The notes beneath the pieces are model-generated. The model made no database searches. It was not told where the DNA came from and saw only the letters and a list, made by a program, of their open reading frames with translations. Below, piece by piece: positions 10,753-19,965 of a stretch of 64,000 bases of DNA. Numbering within the stretch: position 1 is the stretch's first letter; every line of letters starts with the position of its first letter. The stretch comes from Hyphomicrobium sp. (GTDB lineage: Bacteria > Pseudomonadota > Alphaproteobacteria > Rhizobiales > Hyphomicrobiaceae), in NCBI GenBank assembly GCA_022843145.1, contig JALHOF010000018.1, forward strand, positions 1 through 64,000, read 5' to 3'. A program made the position numbers and the translations under genes.

Positions 10753-11457
10753 TCAATCCTTCGCGAGGCTGGTCGCCGAGCGCCAGTCGGGGCTGTAGAG
10801 CGGCAGTGTGCCATTCTGGAATGCGCGGGCATCGTACTGTTTCAGCTCGCGCACGAACGTCACGCTCGGAGCCGGCTTGCGCCACAACCTATCGAGCGCG
10901 CCGAAGTCGGTATTCTCGGCCACCTCCAAGGTCAGCGTGAATTTGTACGGACCCGTCTCGCGCAGGATTTCGTTCGGCTTCTGATCATCGCCCCGGGTGT
11001 AGAAGATCACCGTCTCTGTTCGGCTCGTCCGACCGGACAGCGACATCGGCGCGAACGGCGTGAACGCCCGCGACCGCGCGCGATCCATGCTCCAGTTCCC
11101 GATATCAGCCGCATAGAACAGCTTGGTCGCGTTGGTCCGCGGATCGGTAATCGCCAATTCCATCGACAGCACCGATCCCGTGCGCGCGCCCTCGTTGGTC
11201 AGCGTGACCGGGATAGAGACCATCTCGAAGTTCGAGTTCTGATAGGGCGCCGAGAACTGGATCACGGGTGGCACAAAGACCGCGACGTCCGCCTGCTTCA
11301 GCGACGTCTCCCACAAGCTGTAGGCGGAGAAGATCAGCGCCACGGCTGAGACGACTGCCGCGATTCGATTGCCATCGACGCCGCTGGCAGTCTGCTGCGC
11401 GAGCTCGTTCGGATCGCTCAGATTACCGACCGGTAGCTTCGGTCCCGTCATCGCCAT
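10753..11457 (-). CDS. Single-span membrane protein with periplasmic beta-rich domain, unknown
   Basis: From the ATG at 11457, seven bases after GAGGGG, the protein has 234 residues. A cytoplasmic N-terminus of about 30 residues precedes one membrane helix (RIAAVVSAVALIFSAYSLW). The remainder looks beta-rich, with FVPPVIQFSAPYQN, SIPVTLTNEGARTGSVLSMELAITDP and PYKFTLTLEVAEN. The order of a conserved-looking TLTNEGA strand and an Ig-like continuation suggests an immunoglobulin-type fold. I do not recognise the family. It is on the same strand as the FGE-like gene but 189 bases upstream of it, so an operon is possible. Confidence 0.7.
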   Translation of the reverse strand: MAMTGPKLPVGNLSDPNELAQQTASGVDGNRIAAVVSAVALIFSAYSLWETSLKQADVAVFVPPVIQFSAPYQNSNFEMVSIPVTLTNEGARTGSVLSMELAITDPRTNATKLFYAADIGNWSMDRARSRAFTPFAPMSLSGRTSRTETVIFYTRGDDQKPNEILRETGPYKFTLTLEVAENTDFGALDRLWRKPAPSVTFVRELKQYDARAFQNGTLPLYSPDWRSATSLAKD

Positions 11458-11692
11458 GATGCATCCCCTCGCAGAACGCCGCCTCGCCAAGCCATCGTCC
11501 CGCCGATTGGGGCTCGGATGAGGCAGCCGCACGGCCGGCTCATCGGGCGGAAGCCACGCTCGATGTTTTTTCTCAGTGGCCCCCGCGAGATTAAGGACAT
11601 TTTCGGCAAATCAGCGCAGCATTAACCCTACCGATTGATGAACGATCCCGTTCCGCCGTCGTCCGCCGCGCCTTCGACATTCGGAGCCTGTC

Positions 11693-11980
11693 ATGATCCC
11701 GACGTCACCCGCCCGCCTCATCGCCTCCGCGTTCGTCCTTCTCGCCACCTCCGCTGCGGTCACGACTTCGGCCAACGCAGTCTCGGGCAACGTGCGGCAG
11801 GCCTGCATGTCCGACTATTTCGCCTACTGCAGCTCGCACGCGGTCGGCAGCGCCTCGCTGCGGAGCTGCATGCGTTCGAACGGTCCGAAGTTGTCGTCGC
11901 GCTGCCTCAACGCACTGATCTCGGCTGGGGAAGTCTCCCAGGCCACCGTCGCGAAGCGGCGCTCGGCCAGCGCCAACTGA
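11693..11980 (+). CDS. Small exported cysteine-rich protein
   Basis: The 95-residue product has a clear signal peptide (hydrophobic residues 9-22, cleavage near SANA-VSG). The mature chain has four cysteines in the order CMSDYFAYC, SLRSCMRSNG and LSSRCLNALISAG. This spacing recalls the cysteine-rich repeat of the Golgi-apparatus-protein-1 type found in bacterial secreted proteins, and similar proteins are common in Rhizobiales. Two disulfides are likely in the periplasm. The function is unknown. It converges with the efflux gene, leaving nine bases between stops. Confidence 0.75.
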   Translation: MIPTSPARLIASAFVLLATSAAVTTSANAVSGNVRQACMSDYFAYCSSHAVGSASLRSCMRSNGPKLSSRCLNALISAGEVSQATVAKRRSASAN

Positions 11981-11989
11981 CGCCACGTC

Positions 11990-13537
11990 TCAGCCTCGCG
12001 TATCAACCGCCGGTTTGAGGAGCGTGAACGCGAGCGCAGCAGCCACCACCGACGCGACAGCCGATATGACGGCCGTCGCCGCGAACGCTTCCGAAAACGC
12101 CGCTTGCGCACGGCCCACGAGTTGCGCGCCCACGGGCCCTTGAAGTCCGCGCGCCGCCTCGGCCGCACCGCCCAGACTGTTGCGCGCGGCCGTGATCGCT
12201 TCCTGACCGGCGCTGTCCAATCCCGACGGGTCGAACGCCGTGCGATAGATCGCGGTGAAGACGCTGCCGAGAACGGCCAATCCCGCCGCCGCACCGAATT
12301 CGAAACTGGTCTCGGAGATTGCCGACGCAGCCCCCGCACGCTCCGGCGGCGCCGACGAAAGAACGACGTCGGTCGTGACCGTGCCGACAGGGGCCAGTCC
12401 GATGCAGATCAGGATCATGCCGATGAACACCGTCGCCAGCACCGGATGGCTGCCGAGTTGGGCCAATATGAAATAGCCCGCTGCCGCGATCATGAAACCA
12501 CTGGCAAGCAGATTGGCGCGCGAGACATGCCGCAACAGCGGAGCGGTGGCGATCGAACCGATCGCGAAAATTATGCCTGACGGCGCCGTCCAAAGCCCGG
12601 CTTCGAGCGGCCCCATGCCGAGCACGAGCTGCAAGTACTGTGCGATGAAGAGAAACGTGGCCATCACCGTGAACAGCCCGATCATATTGATGCCGAGGGC
12701 CGTGCTCAGATGCGGCGCGCGGAACAGGCGGACGTCGATCATCGGATCGGCGAGCCCCCTCTGCCGCCTGACGAACGCGACGCCGAATGCCAGGCCGACG
12801 GCAATGACCGCGAGGGAGAGCTGCGGCTCACCGCCCTCCGCCAGGCGCTTGATGCCGTAGACGACGGGCAGCACCGCGAGCAGCGACAACGCGGCGCTCG
12901 CCAGATCGAGACGGCCGGGAGCCGGATCGCGATACTCGGGCAGCAGAAATGGTCCCGTCGCGAGCAGGATCAGCATCAGCGGTACGTTGACGAGAAAAAC
13001 CGCACCCCACCAGAAGCTCTCGAGGATCAGCCCGCCGAACACCGGACCCAGCGCCGCGCCCGCCGAGAAGCTCGCTACCCAGACGCCGATCGCGTACGTG
13101 CGCTCGCGGTCATCGAGAAACATATTGCGCAGCAATGACAGCGTCGACGGTGCCAGCGTCGCGCCTGCGATGCCCTGCAACGCGCGAGCGACGATCAACA
13201 TCTCGGCGCTGGTCGAGAATGCAACGAGCGCCGAAGTCGCCGCAAAGCCCGCCGCACCGTACATCAACAGCCGGCGGCGGCCGATGCGGTCACCGAGCGT
13301 TCCCATGATGATGAGCAGGCCCGCAACCATGAAACCATAGATGTCGACGATCCACAGCAGTTCCGACGCGCTCGGACGAAGCTGCTGGGTCAATTGCGGA
13401 ACCGCGAGGTTCAGCACCGTCAGATCCATCGCGTAGAGCAGGCACGGAACGGCAATGACCGCCAACCCGAACCAGGTTCGCGCCGTCGCCTTCTGACTTT
13501 CCGCGGGGACGGGCGCGGCGTCCGCAAGTTCGGACAT
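11990..13537 (-). CDS. MFS efflux transporter, DHA2 (14-helix) family
   Basis: The 515-residue protein starts with the ATG at 13537, seven bases after GGAGG. It has 14 predicted membrane segments and the family motifs GTLGDRIGRRRLLMYG (motif A), ARALQGIAGA (motif B) and GPVFGGLI (motif C, the antiporter signature). The D at LYAMDLTVLNLAVP in helix 1 is typical of SmvA, QacA and EmrB relatives. It probably exports cationic biocides or drugs with proton antiport. No adaptor protein or TetR regulator lies next to it, so the substrate cannot be narrowed. Confidence 0.9.
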   Translation of the reverse strand: MSELADAAPVPAESQKATARTWFGLAVIAVPCLLYAMDLTVLNLAVPQLTQQLRPSASELLWIVDIYGFMVAGLLIIMGTLGDRIGRRRLLMYGAAGFAATSALVAFSTSAEMLIVARALQGIAGATLAPSTLSLLRNMFLDDRERTYAIGVWVASFSAGAALGPVFGGLILESFWWGAVFLVNVPLMLILLATGPFLLPEYRDPAPGRLDLASAALSLLAVLPVVYGIKRLAEGGEPQLSLAVIAVGLAFGVAFVRRQRGLADPMIDVRLFRAPHLSTALGINMIGLFTVMATFLFIAQYLQLVLGMGPLEAGLWTAPSGIIFAIGSIATAPLLRHVSRANLLASGFMIAAAGYFILAQLGSHPVLATVFIGMILICIGLAPVGTVTTDVVLSSAPPERAGAASAISETSFEFGAAAGLAVLGSVFTAIYRTAFDPSGLDSAGQEAITAARNSLGGAAEAARGLQGPVGAQLVGRAQAAFSEAFAATAVISAVASVVAAALAFTLLKPAVDTRG

Positions 13538-13627
13538 GCAATGACCTCCGCGCTCCCCGGCCATCTTCGCCGGCGGATCGCAATCGTTCGTCCGATCGAT
13601 CGGGCAGCGGAACGTCTCGCCGCCCGC

Positions 13628-15286
13628 CTACCTGTCGAACCGTTTGAACTTGATGCGGTGCGGCTCGACGGCCTGATCGCCGAGACGGCGCTTCTTGTCC
13701 TCTTCGTAGTCGGCGAAGTTGCCTTCGAACCACTCGACGTGGCTGTCGCCCTCGAAGGCCAGAATGTGCGTGGCGAGCCGGTCGAGGAAGAAGCGGTCAT
13801 GCGAGATGACCACGGCGCAGCCGGGGAAATCCTCGAGCGCCGATTCCAACGCCGACAGCGTCTCGGTGTCGAGGTCGTTGGTCGGCTCGTCGAGCAGCAG
13901 CAGGTTGCCGCCCTCTTTCAGCAGCTTCGCAAGATGCACGCGGTTGCGCTCGCCGCCCGACAGCAGACCGACCTTCTTCTGCTGGTCCGCCCCCTTGAAG
14001 TTGAACCAACCGCAATAGGCGCGGCTCGGAATTTCCTTCTTGCCGCCGAGCAGCATCTGGTCGAGCCCGCCGGAGATCTCCTCCCACACGGTCTTCTTGT
14101 CGTCGAGGTGCGCGCGACTCTGATCGACGTAGGCGATCTGCACCGTGTCGCCGAGACGGATCGTGCCTTTGTCGGGCTTCTCCGCGCCGGTCAGCATCTT
14201 GAACAGCGTCGTCTTGCCGGCGCCGTTCGGTCCGATGACGCCGACGATGCCGCCGGGCGGCAGCTTGAACGACAGATCCTCGATCAGCATCCGGTCGCCG
14301 AACGCCTTCGACAGACCCTCGCATTCGATGACGACGCCGCCGAGCCGCGGGCCAGTGGCAATCTGGATCGACGCCTTGCCGGTCGTTTCGCGCGCGGCCT
14401 CGTCGGCGAGCTTCTCATAGGCCGTGATACGCGCCTTCGACTTGGCCTGCCGCGCCTTGGGCGACGAGCGGATCCACTCCAACTCGCGCGACAATGCGCG
14501 CTGCTTGTTCTCGTCCGCCGCCTTCTCGGCGATCTCGCGCTTGGCGCGCTGTTCGAGCCACGACGAGTAGTTGCCCTTCCACGGCACGCCCTGGCCGCGA
14601 TCCAATTCCAGCGTCCAGTCGGTGATGTTGTCGAGGAAGTAGCGGTCATGCGTGACGAGGATCACGCAGCCCGTGTACTCCTTCAGATAGCGCTCGAGCC
14701 ACGCCACGCTTTCCGCGTCGAGATGGTTGGTCGGTTCGTCGAGCAGCAGGATGTCCGGCTTCGACAGCAACAATTTGGTCAGCGCCACGCGCCGCTTCTC
14801 ACCACCGGATAATTTCGTGACGGCGGCATCTCCCGGCGGGCAGCGCAGCGCATCGAGCGCCTGCTCGACCTGGGTGTCGAGATCCCACAGGTTCTGCGCA
14901 TCGATCTGATCCTGCAACTGGGTCATCTCGTCGGCGGTCTCGTCGGTGTAATTCGACGCGATCTCGTTATAGCGGTCGAGGATCGCCTTCTTCTCCGCGA
15001 CACCCTCCATCGCGTTGCCGAGCACGTCCTTCCCGGCGTCGAGTTCCGGTTCCTGCGGCAGATAGCCAACCTTGATGCCCTCGGCCGGACGCGCCTCGCC
15101 GATGAAGTCGTCCACGACGCCAGCCATGATCTTCAACAGCGTCGATTTGCCCGAGCCGTTCAGTCCGACGACGCCGATCTTGGCGCCGGGGAAGAACGAC
15201 AGGTTGATGTCCTTCAGCACTTGCTTGCCGCCGGGGTAGGCTTTGGACAGCTTGTGCATGTGATAGACGTATTGGGGGTTCGCCAT
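13628..15286 (-). CDS. ettA: Energy-dependent translational throttle protein EttA (ABC-F)
   Basis: EttA binds the ribosomal E site and gates the first elongation step according to the ATP/ADP ratio. The 552-residue protein has two ABC domains. Domain 1 has Walker [13 protein letters not shown] and signature [11 protein letters not shown], and its Walker B and linker read [11 protein letters not shown]. Domain 2 has [23 protein letters not shown] and [11 protein letters not shown]. The EttA-specific arm insertion in domain 1 is present around [24 protein letters not shown]. The length and the C-terminus ending in [10 protein letters not shown] fit the family exactly. There are no membrane segments, which separates it from transporters. 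Confidence 0.96.
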   Translation of the reverse strand: MANPQYVYHMHKLSKAYPGGKQVLKDINLSFFPGAKIGVVGLNGSGKSTLLKIMAGVVDDFIGEARPAEGIKVGYLPQEPELDAGKDVLGNAMEGVAEKKAILDRYNEIASNYTDETADEMTQLQDQIDAQNLWDLDTQVEQALDALRCPPGDAAVTKLSGGEKRRVALTKLLLSKPDILLLDEPTNHLDAESVAWLERYLKEYTGCVILVTHDRYFLDNITDWTLELDRGQGVPWKGNYSSWLEQRAKREIAEKAADENKQRALSRELEWIRSSPKARQAKSKARITAYEKLADEAARETTGKASIQIATGPRLGGVVIECEGLSKAFGDRMLIEDLSFKLPPGGIVGVIGPNGAGKTTLFKMLTGAEKPDKGTIRLGDTVQIAYVDQSRAHLDDKKTVWEEISGGLDQMLLGGKKEIPSRAYCGWFNFKGADQQKKVGLLSGGERNRVHLAKLLKEGGNLLLLDEPTNDLDTETLSALESALEDFPGCAVVISHDRFFLDRLATHILAFEGDSHVEWFEGNFADYEEDKKRRLGDQAVEPHRIKFKRFDR

Positions 15287-15389
15287 GGGGCGGGCCTCCT
15301 GGTGTGTGCCGATGAGGATGGGTTGGCCGCGTTCTAGCTGATTGCGTGGCCGTGCTCAACAACAGCCGTGTTCTATGGCGGCGCGCGCC

Positions 15390-16163
15390 TCACAGGCTGA
15401 ACCGCCACCCCGTCGCGATGCCGGTGAAGAAGAAGCCGCCAAGACCAACCGTGAAGATCAGCCAGCCCCAAAGCGTGTGCTCGATCCACACCGCCCAGAA
15501 CGAGCGCGTGTCGGCGTAGCGCCAGGCGAGGAAGATGCCGCCTAGGGTGGTCATCGCCACCGCCACCCAGTTCTTGAAAATGATGTGACCGAAGCCGAAC
15601 GCGAGCCCGCTCATCAGCACGAGCCCCCATCGCCAGCGGCCGAACAGCGGCCCGTAGCGGTGAAAGAACAGCGTGCGGTAGATGAACTCCTGCGCAAGCA
15701 CGGACAGGAACGGATAGTTGGTCAGCACCTTGCGCCAAACGCCCGGGCGCTCGCGGGGAAGCGACAGGAACTTGTCGGGCATCTCCTGCGCCACGTAGGC
15801 CGCGACCGCGCCGCCGCCCACGAGTAGAATCGCAAGGATCGACAGCATGGTTCCGCGGTCGACGCCCTGCATCACCTCCTGCTTCAGCGAGAAGGTGCGG
15901 TCCCAGAGAAGATAGACGATCAGGCCCGCGAGCACCGGGAACAGCGCCGCCCACACCGGCACCCGCAGCGAGTGCACCGCGTACATCATCGCGAGCGGCG
16001 CGCCCGCGAAAAGCACCAGCATTTCGGCGGTGAGCCAGACACGCCGCACCGTGGACGGGTGCGCAATGTGCGCGGGTAACACGAGTGTGCCAGCCGCGCG
16101 CAGCATCCCATCTCTGTGCGCCTCTCCACCATCGGGAGAGGCAATGGCTGTCGTCGGCGGCAA
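15390..16163 (-). CDS. CPBP-family intramembrane metalloprotease
   Basis: This protein of up to 257 residues has about eight membrane helices and the three motifs of CAAX-protease/bacteriocin-processing (Abi/CPBP) enzymes. These are QEFIYRTLFF (normally EExxxR, here with Gln first), FGFGHIIFKNW, and WIEHTLWGW. The Gln in place of the first Glu is a deviation in the catalytic glutamate pair. The first 19 residues are encoded by a palindromic repeat, so the real start may be the ATG at 16106 (MLRAAG). Substrate unknown. Confidence 0.85.
   Translation of the reverse strand: MPPTTAIASPDGGEAHRDGMLRAAGTLVLPAHIAHPSTVRRVWLTAEMLVLFAGAPLAMMYAVHSLRVPVWAALFPVLAGLIVYLLWDRTFSLKQEVMQGVDRGTMLSILAILLVGGGAVAAYVAQEMPDKFLSLPRERPGVWRKVLTNYPFLSVLAQEFIYRTLFFHRYGPLFGRWRWGLVLMSGLAFGFGHIIFKNWVAVAMTTLGGIFLAWRYADTRSFWAVWIEHTLWGWLIFTVGLGGFFFTGIATGWRFSL
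16121..16141. repeat. Short palindromic repeat related to copies A and B
   Basis: CCTCTCC and GGAGAGG flank an ACCATCG loop. The arms match the core of the elements at 3795 and 4216. The element overlaps the predicted N-terminus of the CPBP protease and makes its start uncertain. Confidence 0.55.
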
Positions 16164-16167
16164 TCTC

Positions 16168-16788
16168 CTAGGCCGTCGTCAGCTTCTTGACCGCCGCCGA
16201 GATCGAGTGCCGCACCTTGTGCCAGCCCTTCGAACCCTCGCTCGTCATCCAATTCATCTGCAGCGACCGGCGCTGCCCCTCGAACGGGTGATGGCCGTGC
16301 CATGAATTGTCGGCGCGCTTGAATACCAGGAGCGTGCCGTTGTCCGGCGGCACTTCAGCGACGAAATCGTCGACGTCGTGACCGTTCTTCAAGATCCGCA
16401 GCCTGCCGCCGTCCTGCTTCCAATCCTGATTGAGATAGACCAGGACCGTGATGATCTTGTCCTTGCTGTCGGTGTGGATCTGGCCATCCTTCGCGCGCGT
16501 GTAGCCGCGCAGCGAGTACATCTTCGGCCGGCCGTCGAGCTCGACACCGAACTTCTCGGCGATGATCTTCTGGAACTCGGGACCGTCGAGTTCGTCGATG
16601 ACCGACTTGATCGCCATGTTCTCGTCGAGGCTCTCGATCGGGTATGACCCGCCCTTCTCGATGTTGGGATACGTGGCGTTGATCTTGGCCACGCTGTCGG
16701 ACGACAGGAAGCCGGGCACGATCGTGTAAACGTAAGGCTCCTGCTCGACTTTGGCGTTGCGGAGTTTATCGAGATTGAGATGCGCCAT
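16168..16788 (-). CDS. 2-oxoglutarate-Fe(II) oxygenase family protein
   Basis: From the ATG at 16788, preceded by GGAAGGA, the protein has 206 residues. The iron ligands follow the HxD...H pattern: HTDSKDK around residue 109 and the second His in SWHGHHPFEG around residue 165. The 2-oxoglutarate-binding Arg follows in QRRSLQMNW. The double-stranded beta-helix strands ITVLVYLNQDW, GGRLRIL and GTLLVFKR are in the expected order. Such enzymes hydroxylate small molecules or proteins; this soluble, stand-alone form resembles prolyl-hydroxylase-like oxygenases. The substrate cannot be told from context. Confidence 0.85.
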   Translation of the reverse strand: MAHLNLDKLRNAKVEQEPYVYTIVPGFLSSDSVAKINATYPNIEKGGSYPIESLDENMAIKSVIDELDGPEFQKIIAEKFGVELDGRPKMYSLRGYTRAKDGQIHTDSKDKIITVLVYLNQDWKQDGGRLRILKNGHDVDDFVAEVPPDNGTLLVFKRADNSWHGHHPFEGQRRSLQMNWMTSEGSKGWHKVRHSISAAVKKLTTA

Positions 16789-16900
16789 GATTTGTCCTTC
16801 CAACTATCAGCGTGACCTGCGGGCTGATTTCAATGCCTTGGAGCAGAGAACCGCGACCGCATCTTGACCTGTCTCAAACCGTCCCCACGCGGCCCGACGA

Positions 16901-16980
16901 TGCCGCCGGGTCCAAGACGTCCGCTCATGCCGCCGGGTCCGCGACGTCCGCTCATGCCGCGGGGTCCGCGGCCATCATCC
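16901..16980. repeat. 27-base tandem repeat at the 3' end of the ELM1-family gene
   Basis: The unit TGCCGCCGGGTCC plus 14 further bases occurs at 16901-16927 and 16928-16954 with two mismatches, and a diverged third copy runs to 16980. On the minus strand each unit reads Asp-Pro-Ala-Ala followed by TGA, so the terminal codons and the stop of the ELM1 gene have been duplicated downstream. Confidence 0.75.
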
Positions 16981-18019
16981 CCGACAGCATCGCGCACCGC
17001 CGCGCATACCGCCGTTCGATTTCTTCGGCGATCTGAAGGCTCGAATCAAGCGGAGCATAGCGCCAGTCCGGCACGGTTTCGACGCGCTCCGGCAGTTCCC
17101 GCGTCGCACCATTGTTCCTCAGCGCCTCATGGAACCGGCGGAACTTCTCCGATCCGCCCGACGGCGTGAACACGTAGACCGGCCGCCCTGTCGCGCACGC
17201 TTCGCCCGTCATGTTGACGCTGTCGGCTGTCACCACGAGGGCATCGGCATGCGCCAGGAAATCAGCATACGGGTTGTCGCCAACTCCGGTGTACATGACG
17301 CGCGGCCGTCCGGCGGTCGCCGCGTCCACCACGCCGAGCAGCCGCACGTGCGTGCGCCGCGACGTCGTGATCATGAAGCTCACACCGAGTTCACCAAGCG
17401 ATTTGAGCGCATTGGCCAGCCGGTCGTCGTCCTGATCCTTGAACCTGTACACCGCGTTCTTGCCGCCGAGGATCACGGCGATGCGCGGACCCGGCAGCGC
17501 CGCGATGGCATCCGGCACCCGCTTTCGCAGTTCGGCGAACCGCGCTTCCGAGAAATTGTGCGGTGCGGTCAGCGTGGTCATCACATTCGGCCCGCGCAGT
17601 GGGTCGTGCGCCGGAACCCACAGGAAGTCGGCAATACCTTTGCCGGCCTTGGGATCTTCCAGCACCACCGTGAACGTCGCCGGGCCGGCCCGCCGCTTCA
17701 GCGCGCGGATGTAGGGGATGCTCGCCCGCCCGACCGCGATGGCGATGCTCGGCCAGGGCGGCGCGAACTCGCTCGCTGGCTGGCCGAAATGTTCCGACGG
17801 CGCCACCGGCCCCCACGGCGCGGCCCACCGCCACGGCCCTTTCGGCGCGACGCGTTTGGTCACGACCGTCACGCCCAAGGCGTCGGCAACCCCGCGCGCC
17901 TGCGTTTCGTGGCCGGCCTTGCCGTCCGAGATCATCCAGCATACGGCGCCCGCCAGCGAACGTCGCGCCGCTTTCGGGCCGTTGCCGCCGCCATCCGCTG
18001 CTTGGTTTTTCGATTTCAT
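16952..18019 (-). CDS. ELM1-family (DUF1022) protein
   Basis: From the ATG at 18019 the protein has 355 residues. It shows the ELM1 pattern: CWMISDGKAGHETQARGVADALG near the start, WPSIAIAVGRASIPYIRALKR, TVVLEDPKAG, PAHDPLRGPNVMTT, RIAVILGGKNAVYRF, ITTSRRTHVRL, GVGDNPYADFLAHADALVVTADSVNMTGEACATGRPVYVF. The last part resembles the nucleotide-sugar-binding half of GT-B glycosyltransferases. In alphaproteobacteria these proteins are usually annotated after plant mitochondrial fission ELM1, but a glycosyltransferase-like role is equally likely. The open frame continues to 18154 without family support. The 3' end carries a tandem repeat. Confidence 0.85.
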   Translation of the reverse strand: MKSKNQAADGGGNGPKAARRSLAGAVCWMISDGKAGHETQARGVADALGVTVVTKRVAPKGPWRWAAPWGPVAPSEHFGQPASEFAPPWPSIAIAVGRASIPYIRALKRRAGPATFTVVLEDPKAGKGIADFLWVPAHDPLRGPNVMTTLTAPHNFSEARFAELRKRVPDAIAALPGPRIAVILGGKNAVYRFKDQDDDRLANALKSLGELGVSFMITTSRRTHVRLLGVVDAATAGRPRVMYTGVGDNPYADFLAHADALVVTADSVNMTGEACATGRPVYVFTPSGGSEKFRRFHEALRNNGATRELPERVETVPDWRYAPLDSSLQIAEEIERRYARRCAMLSGMMAADPAA

Positions 18020-18208
18020 GGCCGGGAGTTGGCTCCGAACGGGGGATTCTGTCGAGTGCCAAGCGGCCGCACGAGGCGGTCGATACACAAGACCATAGCC
18101 AAGATCGCCGGCGGCGAGCCAAAGCTCGGCACCTGCACGCAATGTTTGCAACATTTTTCGCGCTGAAGCATACGATCATTGCGCAACCTGCAATGGGACC
18201 CATCCGCG

Positions 18209-18700
18209 ATGACCCACCGCCTCGACGCCACCGATTGGCGCATCCTGAAAGAGCTGCAGAGCGACGGGCGCATCACCAACGTTGCGCTGGCGTCGCGCGT
18301 CGGGCTGTCGGCCCCGCCGTGCCTGCGCCGGGTCCGAGCGCTCGAGGAGGCCGGCCTGATTTCCGGCTACACCGTGCTCGTCGACGAGCGCGCGCTTGGG
18401 TTTCAGCTCACGGCGTTCGCCATGGTCGGATTGCACAATCAATCGGAGGCCGATCTGCGCGCCTTCGAGAACCGCGTCCTCGGATGGCCGGTGGTGCGTG
18501 AGGCGCACATGCTGTCGGGCGAAAGCGACTACATGCTAAAGTGCGTGGCGCCCGACCTCTCCGCGTTCCAGGACTTCATCCTCAATCAGTTGACCGCCGC
18601 GCCCAATGTGGCCAGCGTCAAGACCTCGCTTGCCATTCGTCAGGCAAAACGCGAAGCGGGCGTCCCGGTCCAGTTGGCCCGCGTTCCCGGCGGCGGATGA
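18209..18700 (+). CDS. Lrp/AsnC-family transcriptional regulator
   Basis: The 163-residue protein starts at the ATG at 18209 (MTHRLDATD). An N-terminal helix-turn-helix at residues about 10-60 (DWRILKELQSDGRITNVALASRVGLSAPPCLRRVRALEEAGLISGY) matches the family. It is followed by an RAM effector domain with VREAHMLSGESDYMLKCV, where the SGE/DYML motif lines the amino-acid site. Lrp proteins form octamers that control amino-acid metabolism or transport. No amino-acid gene is adjacent; the gene is divergent from the ELM1 gene across 190 bases, so a global role or autoregulation is most likely. Confidence 0.93.
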   Translation: MTHRLDATDWRILKELQSDGRITNVALASRVGLSAPPCLRRVRALEEAGLISGYTVLVDERALGFQLTAFAMVGLHNQSEADLRAFENRVLGWPVVREAHMLSGESDYMLKCVAPDLSAFQDFILNQLTAAPNVASVKTSLAIRQAKREAGVPVQLARVPGGG

Positions 18701-18733
18701 CGAGGCCGCCGCAAACCCGCTTCGCGCCTCGCT

Positions 18734-19207
18734 TCAGGCCCCTGAGACCGCCTTGCACGCTTTGATGCACGCCGCACACGCGTCGGCGCAGTCGCGGCAT
18801 TCGGCATGATGATCGGCGTGTTTGCGGCATTCCGCCTCGCAATCCGCGCAAACGCCGATACAGACTTTGGTGAATTCGGCGAGCCTTGGCGCATCGAGAG
18901 CGGCGAGCCGGATCAGCGCCTCGCACATCGGCAGGGTCGCCGCGACGAGCCCCATGCAGGCCTTCATCGACGTATCACCTGCTCCGAGTAGCTTGATGCA
19001 GTGGGCCTGGCAAACCTCTGCGACGGCGAGGCAATCGGAGGCGGTGCGGATCAACGCCGTATGCTTGGCGGTGCTAGCTGCCGGCGCGGCTGCCGCAGCC
19101 TGCATACCGGCTGCCACTGCCCAGGCACCACCCGCAGCGGCCAACGCAGCGCGCCGCGTCAGATCGAAGCCAAGCAGTTGCCCGTCGGGTATAATTTCGC
19201 GTGACAT
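18734..19207 (-). CDS. Tat-exported four-helix-bundle copper storage protein (Csp1-like)
   Basis: From the ATG at 19207, eight bases after AGGAGG, the protein has 157 residues. The leader contains LTRRAALAAAGGAWAV, a twin-arginine signal, with cleavage near AAAAAPAAS. The mature chain carries 14 cysteines spaced by three or four residues along helices: DCLAVAEVC, HC, KAC, MC, KVCIGVCADCEAEC, ECRDCADACAACIKAC. This matches DUF326 four-helix bundles and the Csp1 copper store of methanotrophs, in which inward-facing cysteines bind many Cu(I) ions. The Tat signal favours Csp1 over cytosolic Csp3. No copper-dependent oxidase gene lies beside it. Confidence 0.87.
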   Translation of the reverse strand: MSREIIPDGQLLGFDLTRRAALAAAGGAWAVAAGMQAAAAAPAASTAKHTALIRTASDCLAVAEVCQAHCIKLLGAGDTSMKACMGLVAATLPMCEALIRLAALDAPRLAEFTKVCIGVCADCEAECRKHADHHAECRDCADACAACIKACKAVSGA

Positions 19208-19344
19208 CGGGAAATCCTCCTGAGTTGCAACGGTCAAACCCTGCCTGACACAGGATTCAACCGCAACACGGAATGCCGGTTGTCACGGATCGTTGAGGTC
19301 CACGTCATACGTCGCGACCCGGATTGAACCGGCTCGATCGCGGC

Positions 19345-19824
19345 CTACTTCCACTCGACCTTGAGCACTTCGTAGCTGCGCGACCCCTTCGGCGTGGTCA
19401 CCTCGGCGGTTTCGCCCTTGGACTTGCCGATCAGCGCGCGCGCGATCGGCGACGAGATCGAAATCTTGCCGTCCTTCACGCTGGCTTCGAGGTCGCCGAC
19501 GATGCGGTATTTGACCTTCTCCTCGGTGTCCTCATCGACCAGCGTCACGGTCGCGCCGAACTTGATCGTCGCGCCGGACAGTTTCGAGGTATCGATGACG
19601 TCGGCGCGCGACAGCTTATCCTCGAGGTCGGCGACCTTGGCCTCGTTCATGCCCTGCGCTTCCTTGGCGGAATGATATTCGGCGTTTTCCGAAAGGTCGC
19701 CGTGAGCGCGCGCCTCGGCGATCGCCTGGATGATGCGCGGACGCTCCTGCGATTTGAGACGCTGCAGCTCGGCTTCGAGCGTTGCAAAGCCCTCGGTCGT
19801 CATCGGAACCCGTTCCATCGACAT
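19345..19824 (-). CDS. greA: Transcription elongation factor GreA
   Basis: GreA rescues backtracked RNA polymerase by stimulating transcript cleavage. The 159-residue protein has the N-terminal coiled coil with the catalytic acidic tip [17 protein letters not shown] and the C-terminal FKBP-like domain with [37 protein letters not shown] and YEVLKVEWK. The start at 19824 follows GAGGAG; ATG 19818 is an alternative. It lies downstream of carB on the same strand, a neighbourhood I believe is common in alphaproteobacteria. The length is normal. Confidence 0.96.
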   Translation of the reverse strand: MSMERVPMTTEGFATLEAELQRLKSQERPRIIQAIAEARAHGDLSENAEYHSAKEAQGMNEAKVADLEDKLSRADVIDTSKLSGATIKFGATVTLVDEDTEEKVKYRIVGDLEASVKDGKISISSPIARALIGKSKGETAEVTTPKGSRSYEVLKVEWK

Positions 19825-19965
19825 CTCTAACGTCTCCTCGTCGCCGGCACCTCGAGTGCGCGGCTTGCAACGAATTCGCTTTCGCAAGCGTGTGGATAGG
19901 TCCGCCCATGCAGCCGGGTGACGCTCACCCGATTGCGACGCATCCCGGAATCACCCGCGACCCGT

